Source of the DNA: Viola odorata
Lineage: Eukaryota; Streptophyta; Magnoliopsida; Malpighiales; Violaceae
NCBI GenBank assembly: GCA_963691705.1
Contig: OY829539.1
Coordinates: 22,986,407-23,050,406 of the forward strand
Direction: 5' to 3'
DNA: 64,000 nucleotides
The position numbers were made by a program, and so were the translations under genes. The notes under the pieces are model-generated. The model worked only from the letters and a program-made list of their open reading frames with translations. It did no database searches and was not told the origin of the DNA. Below, piece after piece: positions 1 through 10,389 of the stretch (the first letter of the stretch is position 1; each line of letters opens with the position of its first letter).

Positions 1-194
1 AGTGTCAACCGTATCACACCCAGAGCCTGCCTATCCAACAAGTCCCAATCTTGCTATTTCATCGCCTCTGCCTTTTTCTCCTCTAACAGTTCGTGCAGCT
101 TTTTCTAATACAGCAAGTCCTCGACTTACATCTTCCAAAATTCAAAGTCTATCCCATCAAACTTGTCGATCTTTATCTTCCTATCGCCTGCCAT
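1..194 (-). pseudogene. gag: copia gag, N-terminal part, broken
   Basis: Translation from the ATG at 194 gives MAGDRKIKIDKFDG and later WDLLDRQALGVIRLT, hallmark N-terminal Gag motifs of plant copia elements (UBN2-type Gag domain). Gag would form the particle that packages element RNA. At least three in-frame stops (after FEFWKM, LLY and AEAMK) break the frame. They fall at TAA or TAG where related proteins usually have Gln, consistent with CAA/CAG to TAA/TAG changes. The rest of the gene is left of the window. Confidence 0.85.
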
Positions 195-213
195 CGCTCC
201 TACTCACTAACCT

Positions 214-225
214 TGCTCCGCTACC
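214..225 (-). other. copia primer-binding site
   Basis: Two bases after the LTR the minus strand reads TGGTAGCGGAGC. The usual copia site, complementary to initiator tRNA-Met, is TGGTATCAGAGC, so three of twelve positions differ. Position and partial match support the call. Confidence 0.65.
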
Positions 226-228
226 AGT

Positions 229-467
229 TGTTAGGAATTACCTGAGTAGGAGACCGAAAGATAACCTAGATTGAGAAAGATAAACGACAGTAGACAAGAC
301 AAGGGATTAATGTGGTATCGGTCTAGCCGCACTCCACAAACCGCATAAATATTATTAGTCTTAATATTCGTTAGTTTTACAATTACAAGGAGTCTATTTA
401 TAGGGAAATGGCCAACCTCCATTCCCTATGTTAGCGATGTGGTATATCAGACTCCACATACCCAACA
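229..467 (-). repeat. copia 5' LTR, 239 bp
   Basis: On the minus strand it begins TGTTGGG and ends CCTAACA. A TATA-like CCTATAAATAG lies near 400, as expected for a U3 promoter. A 63-codon open frame through the LTR is not taken as a gene. The right edge coincides with the point where the Athila RT homology of element A stops. Confidence 0.82.
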
Positions 468-1132
468 AAGGTGGTCTGCTCCTGGTCTTCGAGGGCAACT
501 GGAATCTGATGAAAACTGGAGTAGCCATCTAGACAGCAATAATGAGTCTTACCCGCGAGACGTTCCAACATCTGATCAATGAAGGGCAGGGGAAAATGGT
601 CTTTCTTAGTTGCAGCATTTAGTCGGCGGTAGTCAATGCACACTCGCCACCCATTCTGGATTCGGGTGGGAATGGATTCGCCGTCTTGCCCAATGCTGAT
701 GGTGATACCAGTTTTCTTGGGCACGACCTGTATAGGGCTGACCCATGGGCTATCAGAGATAGGGTAAATAACTCCTGCATCTAACAACTTCAGAATTTCT
801 TTCTTGACCATCATGGGTGGTTTCAATCGGCGTTGGGGCTGGCGTATGGTTTTGCTAGCATCTTCCAAATGGATACGATGAGTGCACAGGGCTGGTGATA
901 AGCCCTTGATATCTGCGATGGTCCACCCTATGACGTGTCTAAATTCCTTCAACAAGGAAATAAGCTCAGACTCTTCAGGAGGTTTGAGCTTGTTGGAGAT
1001 AATGACTGGCAGGGAGTCATCGGGGCCTAGATAAGCATATTTCAAGTGGGGAGGCAGAGGCTTCAGATCGAGGGCTAGAGCCTGGTCAATAGAGGGAAAC
1101 AACTTAACATGGCCTGGGCCGTCAGGAGACAT
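468..1132 (-). pseudogene. pol: Athila A reverse transcriptase, N-terminal half
   Basis: The frame contains the pre-RT segment (VIGWTIADIKGLSPALCTHRI), then WVSPIQVVPKK, the CIDYRRLN motif and LDGYSSFHQI, which carries the first catalytic Asp of Ty3/gypsy RT. It reads on to QTTF, where the family normally continues into a CPFGTFAYRRMPFGL-type segment. Instead it runs into the copia LTR, so the last residues of the open frame are not RT. The YVDD box is absent. RT would copy element RNA into DNA inside Gag particles. Confidence 0.88.
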
Positions 1133-1142
1133 CTTTGGGGAT

Positions 1143-1885
1143 TCATTCTTCTAGGTCAGCGACGACGGAGCGTAGGTTAAGGGGTACTGGAAGCGTCGAG
1201 GCCACGACATCTAGAAGAGCTGGTGTCATACTCCTGTCAAGGGCAAACTGCAAAGGGTCAGTAAAATGAATTTCAGCGACTTCCTCTATAACGGGAACAA
1301 TAACATCAATATAATTAACACTCGAGAATTTGTATGGGTATCGCATGGCTTCCAGCATATTGAATTTGATGATTTCCCCATCGAATTTGAGGGAGATTGT
1401 CGCATCATGAACATCAATCTTTGCCCGGGCGGTGGCCAGAAATGGATGGCCTAGAAGAACATCAGTAGACTTGGTAGAATCTTCATTCTCCATTGCAATA
1501 ACATAAAGTCTGCTGGAAACAAGAATTCTCCCACTTGGACCAAGACATCTTTGATGATCCCCTCGGGGTAGATGATAGAACGGTCCGCAAGCTGAATGGC
1601 AAGGTTTGTAGGCACGAGAGGCTCGAGGCTTAGACATTAATAGATGATCAATGGCATGACGTTTATTCCTGCCCCTAGATCACACATGGCTTTCCCGATG
1701 TCTACTGTACCAATTTGGCAGGGAATGATAAACATTCCTTGATCCTTGCACTTCGGAGGGATCCTCCGCTAGATATAGGCAGAAGCGTTAGCTCCTACAC
1801 TGATCTTGTTAACTTCAATGAACTTGCTCTTGTTCGTGCATAGATGCTTTAGGAATTTGGCATAGCGAGGGACATTCCTTACCGC
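1143..1885 (-). pseudogene. Athila A aspartic protease and gag-pro linker, broken
   Basis: Continuing from gag, the frame reads NVPRYAKFLKHLCTNK, then CQIGTVDIGKAMCDLGAGIN near 1640-1720. The family motif is DLGAS-IN, so the Asp is present but the following Ser is Gly. Downstream, VLLGHPFLATARAKIDV (near 1390-1450) matches the C-terminal flap region of retropepsins. Several in-frame stops and at least one frame change break it. The protease would cleave the Gag-Pol polyprotein. Confidence 0.75.
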
Positions 1886-3697
1886 CTAGAGAAGGGGGAT
1901 ATTGATGACCACTTTGCTGAACATCTCAAAGATATCGTGGTCCTCCTTATCTTTCTTAGTCTTGACCAATCTGTGAGGGAACGGGGGCTCAAGAATGTTG
2001 TGAATGTACTCTTGGGTGAATTTAGGAGGATTAGGATCATTCCTTGGGGATCCTCTGGGAGAGCGGATTCTGTCTTCCATGACCTCGATAAATCTGGGGA
2101 CCTTTGGAAGTTTTGCTCTAGGTTTCGACCTAAGTTCGGGCTCTGGAGAGTTCTCAATGTTGGGGTCCGGAGGTGCAGGACTTTTCAAGGTCGTTCCACT
2201 TCGTAGAGTCATTGCGCAGACATTGTGTTTTGGATTTGTTTCGGTCTGAGGTGGAAATCTTCCTTGGTTTGTTAATTCTTTCACTTGGCCCATCATGGTG
2301 CTCATTTGTTTCTTAAGCTCCTCGATTTCCTTCTGCTGCTCAGGATTCTGAGGTATCTTAGTATTCGGGGGCACGACAAATGTCTGATCCTGGGGAGGCT
2401 GACGTTGATACTGATTCTGATGCAAAGTGGGTCGAGGTCTGTAGTTCTGTATGTTGGGAGGTGGGGGGTGATTCCCATATGGATTCTGTTGATGGCTAGG
2501 TCCCAAAGGCTGAGGGTTTGGAACCCATCCTGGATTTGGCTGTTTTCAGCCCTGATTGTAGTTTTGGCCATATGAGGCTGGGACATACTGACCAGCAACA
2601 TTAACTTGGATTTCATCCGGAATATAGGGGCATGCATCTATAGGATGGTCTATAAAATTACAGATTTGGCAGGCCTTGACAGGCGCGGATTGCCCTGTCA
2701 TGAAATTCTGGAACATCCCCGTGAGGGAGGATAGCTGATTTTGCAAGGCGCCCACTTGGACATCTTGGCCTTGATAATTGGCAGGGTCAAACGAAGCATT
2801 TTTTGCCATGAGTTCTATTGTTGCCTTAGCGGCAGATGGGGTAAGAGCAGTTAGAGATCCGCCGGCAGCAGTGTTGACTAAGGCCTTATCATAGGCTTTG
2901 AGGCCTTCAGAAAAATACTGAACAAGGGCATGCTCCGTAAGGTTGTAGGAGGGACAGCTAGATTGCATCTTCTAAAACCTCTCGTAATACTAGGGTAGAG
3001 TCTCCTCCTTCTTCTGGACTATGGAGACAAGTTGTTTGCGCGTGGTGTTAGAGATAGAAGTCCGATAATACTTCTCGGTGAAGATCTTAGACATATCCGC
3101 CCAAGAGTGAATTGATCTTGGCGGGAGGTCGTAATACCAGTAGAGGGCATCATCCTTTAGAGACCACTGGAAGGCGCGCAGCTTGGCTTGGTTGATGCTG
3201 ACGTTGGCAGGTTTCATGGCCTCGCAGATAGAGTGGAGTTGTTGAAGATGGCAGAGTGCATTTTCCTTGGCAACCCCTTGAAAGGTTGGAAGGTGATGCA
3301 TAACAGCAAACTTCAAGGTCCAGTCATGAAGGATAGCGGGCCATACAATGCAGCTACTCGACATGTCGGGGGTGGCATGGAAGTTATCGATGGTTTGTTA
3401 TTCTAGAGGAGGCTGTAGTGGTGGTTCCTCATGACGTTCATAGTTGTCCTAATCTTCCATTGCTGGAAAATTGAAATGAGCGGCTACTGGGTTTTTGAGA
3501 GTTCTGTGGAGGTAGGCTAGGTCTTGAAAGAACTGACGGTCCTGATTGGCCAGATTGGAAGGAGATCCGTCGAGGGCAGGATATGGAATTACTCTACGCT
3601 GAGTAGATGTTCCTCTGGCTTGCTTTCGAAGTCCTCTTTCTGTTCTGGTCAATTCAAGGTCTAGAGGGAGTAGATCTGGAGCAGATCTCCTAGTCAT
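1886..3697 (-). pseudogene. gag: Athila A gag, broken by in-frame stops
   Basis: The start MTRRSAPDLLPLDLELTRTE at 3697 lies 33 bp after the PBS and matches the Gag start of element B (32166). The capsid-like core (HDWTLKFAVMHHLPTFQG to SWADMSKIFTEKYY, about 3340-3060) is a retrotransposon gag domain. CQICNFIDHPIDACPY (near 2640) is a zinc-knuckle-like CCHC segment. A Pro/Gln-rich stretch and a short coiled coil (EQQKEIEELKKQMSTMMGQV) follow. Stops at about 3450, 3405, 2989, 2969 and 2545, plus one at 1885, divide it. Where B keeps Gln (GQYHERY, LLQAI), A has TAG. Confidence 0.9.
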
Positions 3698-3729
3698 GCA
3701 AAAATAAAAACAAAATTAGTACCGTTCAA

Positions 3730-3747
3730 TCCCCGACAACGGTGCCA
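3730..3747 (-). other. Athila A primer-binding site (tRNA-Asp type)
   Basis: The minus strand reads TGGCACCGTTGTCGGGGA, starting five bases after the LTR end. The Athila site complementary to the 3' end of tRNA-Asp(GTC) is TGGCGCCGTTGCCGGGGA, so two bases differ. Confidence 0.85.
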
Positions 3748-3752
3748 AAATT

Positions 3753-5321
3753 TGATCTTTAGTCAAATATACTTAAAATTTATCCTGATGCCTAAATGCA
3801 CAATTAAATGTGTATAGGGCAAGTCAGGGTCGAACCACAAAGATTGAAGGATTAATATGTTAATAAAAATGTATGACAGGGAGAAAGTGCGACAGAGAAG
3901 GGACAAGTAACACGGGGGGAGGGGTTTATGTTGATTAGTGAACTAATCAACTCAGGATCAGGAGCTAACAAGACTAATAAGTAAAACTTCTTATCTAGGG
4001 CACGAAATGAAATCACAATCCAGGGCTAGATAACAAAACGCAATCGGGAGCAAGAAAAGTAAGAAAATTAATTAGAGAGATATAAATCCAATAGGAAGGA
4101 ATCTTAGCAAAAGGTGTTCTCGGGTTGTTTTCTAGATCAGTTAGTCATTGGCACAAAAATATTCTAGACTCATGTACAGACCTGCTATATGGACCGCGTT
4201 TCCACACCGCATCCCCTACTTACCTTCTTAGATAAAAGTCACCCCCGTTTCCACAAATGAGGTGACCTTGACGTTACGCCGTCCTCCCAGGCACAAATAC
4301 GGGGAGGCACTACTTAGAACGCCTAGGAAGGGGAGGTAAGACAGATCTAGGGCGCGATAGCTCAGCTTGTCAGACTCGTATCGCATACCCTAAATAACCG
4401 TTTACCCCTAGATAGAGGCCTCTCGCGCTGCCTCCACTAGGTGTCTACTCTAACTCAAGGCTTCGTGTCAGTTATAACCAAGAGAATGACAGTACTCATG
4501 CAGAAATATCAACAGTTGATCAGGCCCTTAACATTCCTAAATGAGCATGGGATTAAAACGGTAAATAATTATGTCACAAGAGAATATATTAAGCATGTAT
4601 TAGGCCTCCTAACCGAACCCTACAACCCTCGAAACACCCTTTACTAAGAAGATGGAACTTAGCTACTCATAATAGAATATAAGTAATAGATGATAATAAA
4701 CATACAATAAATAAAAGAGATGGATTAGAAGAAACCGAAAAGATGAAATAGTATTAATCAAAAGCTTCCCATTTTACAAAGTTAGCAGCTACTCCGAAAT
4801 GCTAAGAGGAGATGATCCCCAGAAATTAGGGTAAGAGAGAGTGATGTATTAACTGCCTAGGTCAGTCGTCCTCACACAAAATCCTAAAACTTAGTTTATA
4901 TAGGCTAAAGCTAGTTAGGGGATAAAAATAGCTAAGGGGAAGGAGGATGAATAGGGGCGTGACAGCACATGTCCTTCAGGGGAATATCCTGGAATCCTAG
5001 CGCACCTGACAGCTTCTGGAAGCGCACGGAATCCCATGCAGATCTTTGAAGATGCTTCTCTTTAGTTTCGATTAAGAGAAGATGCAGATTTGTCGTGGCT
5101 GAGAGACTGCTCACTGGTCTGGTTCGCGTCTAGACCTCGACGACAATCTAGACTTCTAGGCCTTGAAGCTGAAAATCTTCAGGAATACTCCAAAAATGCT
5201 TCTTTCCGATCTTTTCCTTCTATTGACTCTGATCTGCAATAAAGATAGAAATAAGGATCAAATGGCAGTGTCAAGCCCCCGAAAGGGCTAGAAAAGAAGG
5301 CAAAATTATGCTTATGAGACA
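3753..5321 (-). repeat. Athila A 5' LTR, about 1.57 kb
   Basis: Minus-strand ends are TGTCTCATAAGC and GACTAAAGATCA. Length agrees with the 1.55-kb LTR of Athila B, and both have a short leader ending in a GCAGATC-containing segment about 100 bp in. The two LTRs are clearly divergent, so they belong to different families within the lineage. Several open frames of 60-70 codons cross it without coding character. Confidence 0.75.
4895..4902 (-). promoter_or_regulatory. LTR TATA box, element A
   Basis: The minus strand has CCTATATAAACTAAG. The same position in the LTR of Athila B has GGCTATATAAGCC, which supports it as the retrotransposon promoter. Confidence 0.6.
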
Positions 5322-6077
5322 TGTTATCACTTATCTAACCTGAAACATATTTTGAAAAGATGTGTGGCCACTAATCTTGTGTTAAAATTTGAAAAATGCC
5401 ATTTTATGGTAGAACAAGGTATTGTCTTAGGCCATGTTGTTTCTAAGAAAGGTATAGAAGTAGACCAGGCTAAGATTGATGTTATAAAGAGTTTGCCTTA
5501 CCTCTCATGCGTGCGCGAGGTTAGAAGTTTTCTTGGCCACGCAGGATTTTACCGTAGGTTTATTAAAGATTTTTCAAAGATAGTGGAGCCGATGTGCAAG
5601 CTTTTACAAAAAGAAGTGGACTTCAATTTTGACGAAGCTTGCCAAGTGGCGTTTGACAAGATTAAAGAGAAACTCATATCAGCCCCAATCATCCAAGCAC
5701 TAGATTGGAGCCTTCCATTCTAATTGATGTGTAACGCCAGCAACTCAGCCATTGGTGCGGTTCTAGGGCAGAAAAATGGTAGAGATTCACACGTGATCTA
5801 CTAGGCCTCCAAGATGCTTGATGATGCACAAAAGAACTATAACACTACCGAAAAGGAATTGTTTGCGATAATCTTTGCGTTGGATAAATTCAGATCGTAT
5901 TTGTTGGGAACAAAAGTCATAGTCTTTTCTGACCATGCAGCCTTGAGGTACCTCTTGACAAAAGCAAAATCTAAGCCAAGACTGATCCGTTGGGTTTTAC
6001 TTTTGCAGGAACATAATTTGGAAATTAAGGACAAAGCAGGAAAGAAAAACTTAGTCGCAGACCACCTGAGCAAATGC
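5322..6077 (+). pseudogene. pol: Athila C RT thumb/connection and RNase H
   Basis: Translation gives HLSNLKHILKRCVATNLVLK, then KCHFMVEQGIVLGH (RT palm end) and SFLGHAGFYRRFIKDFSKI, typical of Ty3/gypsy RT. RNase H follows: [20 protein letters not shown] (catalytic Glu), [14 protein letters not shown] (catalytic Asp) and NLVADHLSK (last catalytic Asp). Two stops, after SLPF (about 5724) and in HVIY-stop-ASK (about 5802), break the frame between RT and RNase H. The N-terminal RT, including YVDD, is missing. RNase H would remove the RNA template during cDNA synthesis. Confidence 0.9.
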
Positions 6078-7408
6078 CTTGTAAAAGGTGACCTGGAACC
6101 AATCAAAGATGATTTTCCTGACGAACACCTATTTGCTGTCCAGGGGATAAGACTATGGTTCGCTGATCTAGTCAATTTCTTTGCCACGGGTAAGCATCAT
6201 CGAGACTTAACGACTCAAGAAAAGGTAAAGATTAAGTATGACAGTAGGTATTTCGTTTGGGATGACCCCTATCTTTGGAAAATTGGATCTAATCAGTTGA
6301 TTAGGAAATGTATTCCTGAAAGTGAGATTCCATCTTTCCTAAGATTTTTTCATTCTTATGCATGTGGTGGACATTTTGGAACCAAGAGGACAAACTTAAA
6401 ATTCCTTGAGTCAGGATTTTATTGGCATACTCTATTTTATGATAGTTATAGGTTTTGTAAGACATGTCCTGAATGCCAAAAGATAGGAAACATAAGTTCT
6501 AAAAATCAAATACCCATGAATGTTATATTAAATTGTGAGATTTTGATTTATGGGGTATTGATTTTATGGGGCCTTTTCCTATGTCAAATGGAAAACAATA
6601 TATATTGCTTGCTGTGGATTACGTGTCTAAATGGATAGAAGCAAAAGCAACTAGGACCAATGATGCTAAAACTGTTGTTTCATTTTTGAAAACTAACATT
6701 TTGAACAGGTTTGGTGTGCCTAGGGGGATCATTAGCGACTGTGGAGCACATTTTTGCAATAGTATTATTGTTTCACTTTTCAGGAAATATGGTGTAACCC
6801 ATAAAGTTTCCACGGCTTACCACCCTCAGTCAAATGGCCAAGCGGAGGTATCAAACAGAGAAGTCAAGTCGATCTTGGTTAAGACAATTGGCTTAGATCC
6901 GCGAGATTGGAGCCAAAGGCTGGATGATGTGTTGTGGGCATATAGGACTTCTTATAAATCTCCCATAGGAATGACTCCTTACAAATTGGTGTATGGGAAA
7001 GCATGCCACTTGCCAGTAGGTATGCAACATAGAGCTTATTGGGCAATTCGAAAATGCAATCTAAGGTACGACCAGGCAGGTGGGGAAAGGAAACTTCAAA
7101 TCCACGAGATGGAAGAACTGAGGAATCAAGCATATGACAACCAACTCCTAGCTAAGATCAGGATGAAGACATACCATGACAGCAAGATTGTTGAGAAGAA
7201 TCTCCAACTTGGGGGAAAAGTCCTTCTATACAACTCTAGATTCAAGCTCTTTCCTGGTAAGCTTAAGACTAAATGGGAAGGTCCATATGTTATCACTAAT
7301 ATCTATCCTCATGGTGTAGTGGACATTAGGAATGAAAAGAAAGGAATAGTATTCAAGGTCAATGGACAGAGGCTTAAACCATTCCTAGAAGGATTTCTAA
7401 CATTTTAG
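6078..7408 (+). pseudogene. pol: Athila C integrase, one frameshift
   Basis: An HHCC zinc domain is visible ([10 protein letters not shown], then CKTCPECQK). The catalytic core has GIDFMGPFP (first Asp, about 6560), ISDCGAHF (second Asp) and [11 protein letters not shown] (Glu), so the D,D,E triad is retained. The C-terminal domain runs through [12 protein letters not shown] to [10 protein letters not shown] single-base indel near 6540, between ILNCEI and the first Asp, splits it into two overlapping frames. From about 6566 the core and C-terminus are open for 280 codons. Integrase would insert the cDNA into the genome. Confidence 0.92.
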
Positions 7409-7963
7409 GAAAATCAGGCGATCGAAGCCCCACCTGAGATTCATTAAAAGAAAAGCAAAGTCATGCCTAGGACTATAACTAGGGCGCTACATGAGAGGCA
7501 ACCCATGCTTTTTGTTTTTAATTTTAGTAAATAAATTGTTTGTTCAAAAGTAGTCCAGAGTCACTTACTGATTTTCTCTTCCAGGAATTTTCAGGATCTT
7601 TTGGGAATTTTTAGGAGTGGTCGCGAGGAATTAAGTGTGGTGAGGAGGCTTGGCTAAGTCTTTTTGATCTAGGCCACACTTTATTCAGCCAAGGAATGAA
7701 GAACACGCGGTGAAAAATGGAAAGAAGAGCAGATTATGTGTAAAAAGGAGGAGAAAAAGCAAGAGCAACGGTTATATTTTTGAAAAAATTAATTATCAGA
7801 CTGGGAATTAATTTTTAAATTAGAGATAGACTCCTTACCTCCCACTTACACCAAAATCCCTCAAATCCCTAAAATCTCGCCTTCACCCGATTATCTCTCA
7901 AAGCATCCTCAGCTAAATCACTCCACTCTCCTACTTTCACTCCACGATAAATCGGCTTTAAAC
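7409..7963 (+). other. pol to env-like spacer of Athila C
   Basis: No gene seen. It holds ttaagtgtggtgagg (about 7631), the short motif found in plant gypsy elements after a long ORF, also seen in B at 57232. The end is pyrimidine-rich leader just before the env-like ATG. Confidence 0.5.
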
Positions 7964-8677
7964 ATGGGAAAATCCAAGAGATCCGCAAAGAAATCAACCA
8001 CACCAAAATCTACCCTGATTAGGCAAGAATCTCCCATCCCTTCGCAATCTCCCTCTCTCTCAAATCCAGAGAAGGATCTGCCACAAAATCTTAACGAAGT
8101 ACTCGGTATAGCGAGGACAATCATGTCCATGGATGCAGCCCCCTCTAGTTCCCCAAAGCAAGATCTTTCCACTCCTCCTCCAGTTCCTACCTCTGAATCT
8201 CTTCAGGGCTCCCTCCCGACCAAGAGGAGGATTGATCTCCCCGAAGAGCCAAAAACCCAATCTAGGGTTAGAAAACTAGGCGATTCAGAGGTAGAAGTGA
8301 TTTTGGAGACTGAATCCGATGAGAAACCCTTTGCTAGAGCCAAACAGGTGGCTCGCAAGAAGGTTGGGAAGAAAGGAGCTGATACCGAACCACAATGTGA
8401 AAAGAGTTCGGCGAAGTAGAAGCAATTAGGGAAAAGAAAAATAGAAGCAGGTGATGAAGTGGCCCCAGCCAAGAGGACTCATTTTGCGGCTGCGAAAGGT
8501 AAGAAGAAGGTTGAGGAAACTGGTCCCGAGGACATTTCAGATGATGATGCAGCTGCAGTCTTGGCCAAGCTTGTGGCCAAGACTGCCAACGTACTCCTAC
8601 GTCCCTTGAGCTCTTTAAATGGATATTTGCGGCCTGATACCCCTGATCTTAGGGTTAGATTGAATGAAGCTATTTAA
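7964..8677 (+). pseudogene. Athila C env-like ORF, N-terminal part
   Basis: From MGKSKRSAKKSTTPKSTLIR the protein is Ser/Pro/Lys-rich and highly charged, like the variable N-terminus of Athila env-like proteins. A stop after EKSSAK (8417) is followed in frame by more of the same (KQLGKRKIEAGDEVAPAKRT, then SDDDAAAVLAKLVA), so it reads as one gene with a nonsense change. Sequence stops at about 8677 where the Ogre-like LTR fragment begins. The conserved domain present in B (55930-56880) is missing. Function of this protein family is unproven. Confidence 0.7.
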
Positions 8678-8685
8678 AAGTAAAA

Positions 8686-9649
8686 CAACAAGCGATTTCA
8701 TCAAAACACGAATGATTTAATTTTTGAAAATATTGACAAAAAATGTTGAAAAATGAAAATTTAAAGAGCTAGAGTTGGAGCTTCAACCTTTGGTTAAGCA
8801 AGTCTGCTAGCAACAGAAAGCTTTTAGAGAGTGTTTCAGCTCGTGTTTTGGTGAGGAGTAAAATGTGTGATCTCTTGCTATTTATAGCCGTTGGAGGCAG
8901 TGGAGGAGAGGATGATGTCGACGCGATGACGTTTGGGCACTAACGAGTGATGAGGAGGGGCATTTGCCTGTGTGGCTGAGGTTGGCTGGAAACTTTGAGT
9001 CTGTTGGTAGCGTTGGAGTGACGTGATCATGAACGGATAAGGAGAAGCTTGCTTTCTGCGTTTGTGCATGAACCAGCTAAAGAAGGTGCATGCTTACGTG
9101 GTAATTACCTCAACCGTTTGATCTTGGTTGACTTTCTTAGTCAACTAGATCAACGGTTAAGATTCATCTTTGACTCTCCTTTTGATTTTTCTGGTTCGAG
9201 CTGGTGGTATGAGCAATTTTGCCTAAAAATGTACCAAAACTCGAAACAAAGTCACTAAAACGTAGAATAAAATGAGATAAAGCAATTAGTACACAGTAAA
9301 CGATGAAAATTTCATTGTATAGTTCGATAAAAATTCGAACATAACAATTGCAAAGAAATAAATTAAGAGAAACGAAATGAAATGACACGAATTAAAATAC
9401 TAATAACAAATAAGTAGCTAATGAATGAAAATGCTCGATCATTGGTTTCGAGAAATTTACTCGAAACCGATATGAGTTCAAACGAAAAAAGCGATAAAAA
9501 TGTATAAAAAGTACGAAATAAAATTTAAATGACGTGATGCATAAAAATAAATAACAGATGGGCAAAAATAAAGAGAAATACGATTTTAGAAAATTGACGT
9601 TAAAAATGCGAAAAAGTTTTGACGAAAAATCAAAAATCGAGTAGCAACA
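8686..9649 (-). repeat. Ogre-like LTR fragment of element L, with TATA box
   Basis: The minus strand starts TGTTGCTACTCGATTTTTG at 9649 and resembles the LTRs of J (37976) and K (52604). TATAAATA at 8886-8879 in a GGCTATAAATAGC context is the LTR promoter and recurs in J and K. The R/U5 end, which in J and K reaches GGGGTGCGACA, is missing on the left. Confidence 0.72.
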
Positions 9650-9664
9650 GTTACCCCCTCTTTA
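9650..9664 (-). other. polypurine tract of element L
   Basis: The minus strand reads TAAAGAGGGGGTAAC directly before the LTR start TGTTGC. Element J has AAAGAGGGGGCAAC in the same place. This primes plus-strand DNA synthesis and fixes the orientation of the element. Confidence 0.75.
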
Positions 9665-9789
9665 CTGTCTTATCAAAAATCTGGTGTAACCATGATTTTT
9701 GATGAGTAATAAAGATGGTTGCTCCTGTGCCAGTGACGGTTTTAAAAATGCAGAATGTAAATGCAGACTTCCCTGAGAGTGGGCGGTCA

Positions 9790-10240
9790 GTAAATTTTGA
9801 TTTGGGCGAGGGTAGTACTCGTAGTTCCTGTTTTGGTGTGGAAAGTAGAGTCACGTCTCGGCGAGGGTAGTACTCGCAACCTTACGCTGATGTAGAAAAG
9901 GGAAGTCAGATACAGGCGAGGATAGTACTCGTAGTCCTTTCTCTGATGTAGAAAATAAAGTCAGATCCGGCGAGCGTAGCACTCGTAGTCCTTCACTGAT
10001 GATGCAGAAAAGTAAGCTCAGCACCGGCGAGGGTAGTACTCGTAGTCCGTTATTGTTGTAGAAAGTAAATTGCAGAAATGTAAACTTCACGTCTGAGCGA
10101 GGGTAGTACTCACAACCTTACGTTGATGCAGAAAGTAAACTCAACTCCGACGAGGGTAGTACTCGTAGTCCATTACTGATGATGCAGAAAAGTAAGCTCA
10201 GCTCCGGCGAGGGTAGTACTCGTAGTCCATCACTATTGTT
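9790..10240. repeat. tandem array, units of about 52-70 bp
   Basis: About eight copies of a unit with the core GCGAGGGTAGTACTCGTAGTC followed by a variable part ending in gcagaaagtaaa. The core includes the near-palindrome CGAGGGTAGTACTCG. Open frames across it come from the periodicity and are not genes. Confidence 0.9.
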
Positions 10241-10389
10241 TGGATATTGTTTGAAGGTAATGTAGCTTTGCTCAGATGTTGATGATTTCAGTCGGACGTC
10301 TTACGAAAATAAGGATCAGTGCTCCGGGCTCAGTGCGACCGCTCACGAAATTTTAAGACATGGTGTGGACTCACAAAATTTAAAGACAT

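Larger units (their letters stand above)
1..467 (-). mobile_element. Ty1/copia LTR retrotransposon, 5' end (runs off the window)
   Basis: Read on the minus strand, this is an LTR (467 to 229), a primer-binding site and the first codons of a copia Gag, continuing beyond position 1. It sits inside the RT of Athila element A, whose frame breaks exactly at 468. The second LTR and the matching TSD lie outside the window. The base pairs next to the LTR (468-472, aaggt) are the candidate TSD. Confidence 0.85.
468..5321 (-). mobile_element. Athila-lineage Ty3/gypsy element A, 5' part
   Basis: On the minus strand the order is LTR (5321-3753), tRNA-Asp-type PBS (3747-3730), gag from 3697, protease, and RT to 468, where the copia element interrupts. 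RNase H, integrase and 3' LTR would lie left of the window. The LTR outer end abuts, without a gap, the plus-strand Athila pol of element C, so A probably inserted into C. The missing 5' part of C would then lie left of the window. Confidence 0.85.
5322..8685 (+). mobile_element. Athila-lineage element C, pol to env-like part
   Basis: Plus-strand Athila remnant: RT end, RNase H, integrase, spacer, then the N-terminal part of the env-like ORF, cut at about 8680 by an Ogre-like LTR fragment. It begins in mid-RT exactly at the outer LTR edge of element A. Confidence 0.85.

Noticed and set aside
231..422. 63-codon minus frame
   Set aside because: Lies within the copia LTR and has no coding character.
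2004..2575. Plus-strand frames of 80-96 codons
   Set aside because: Shadows of the Athila A gag on the minus strand.
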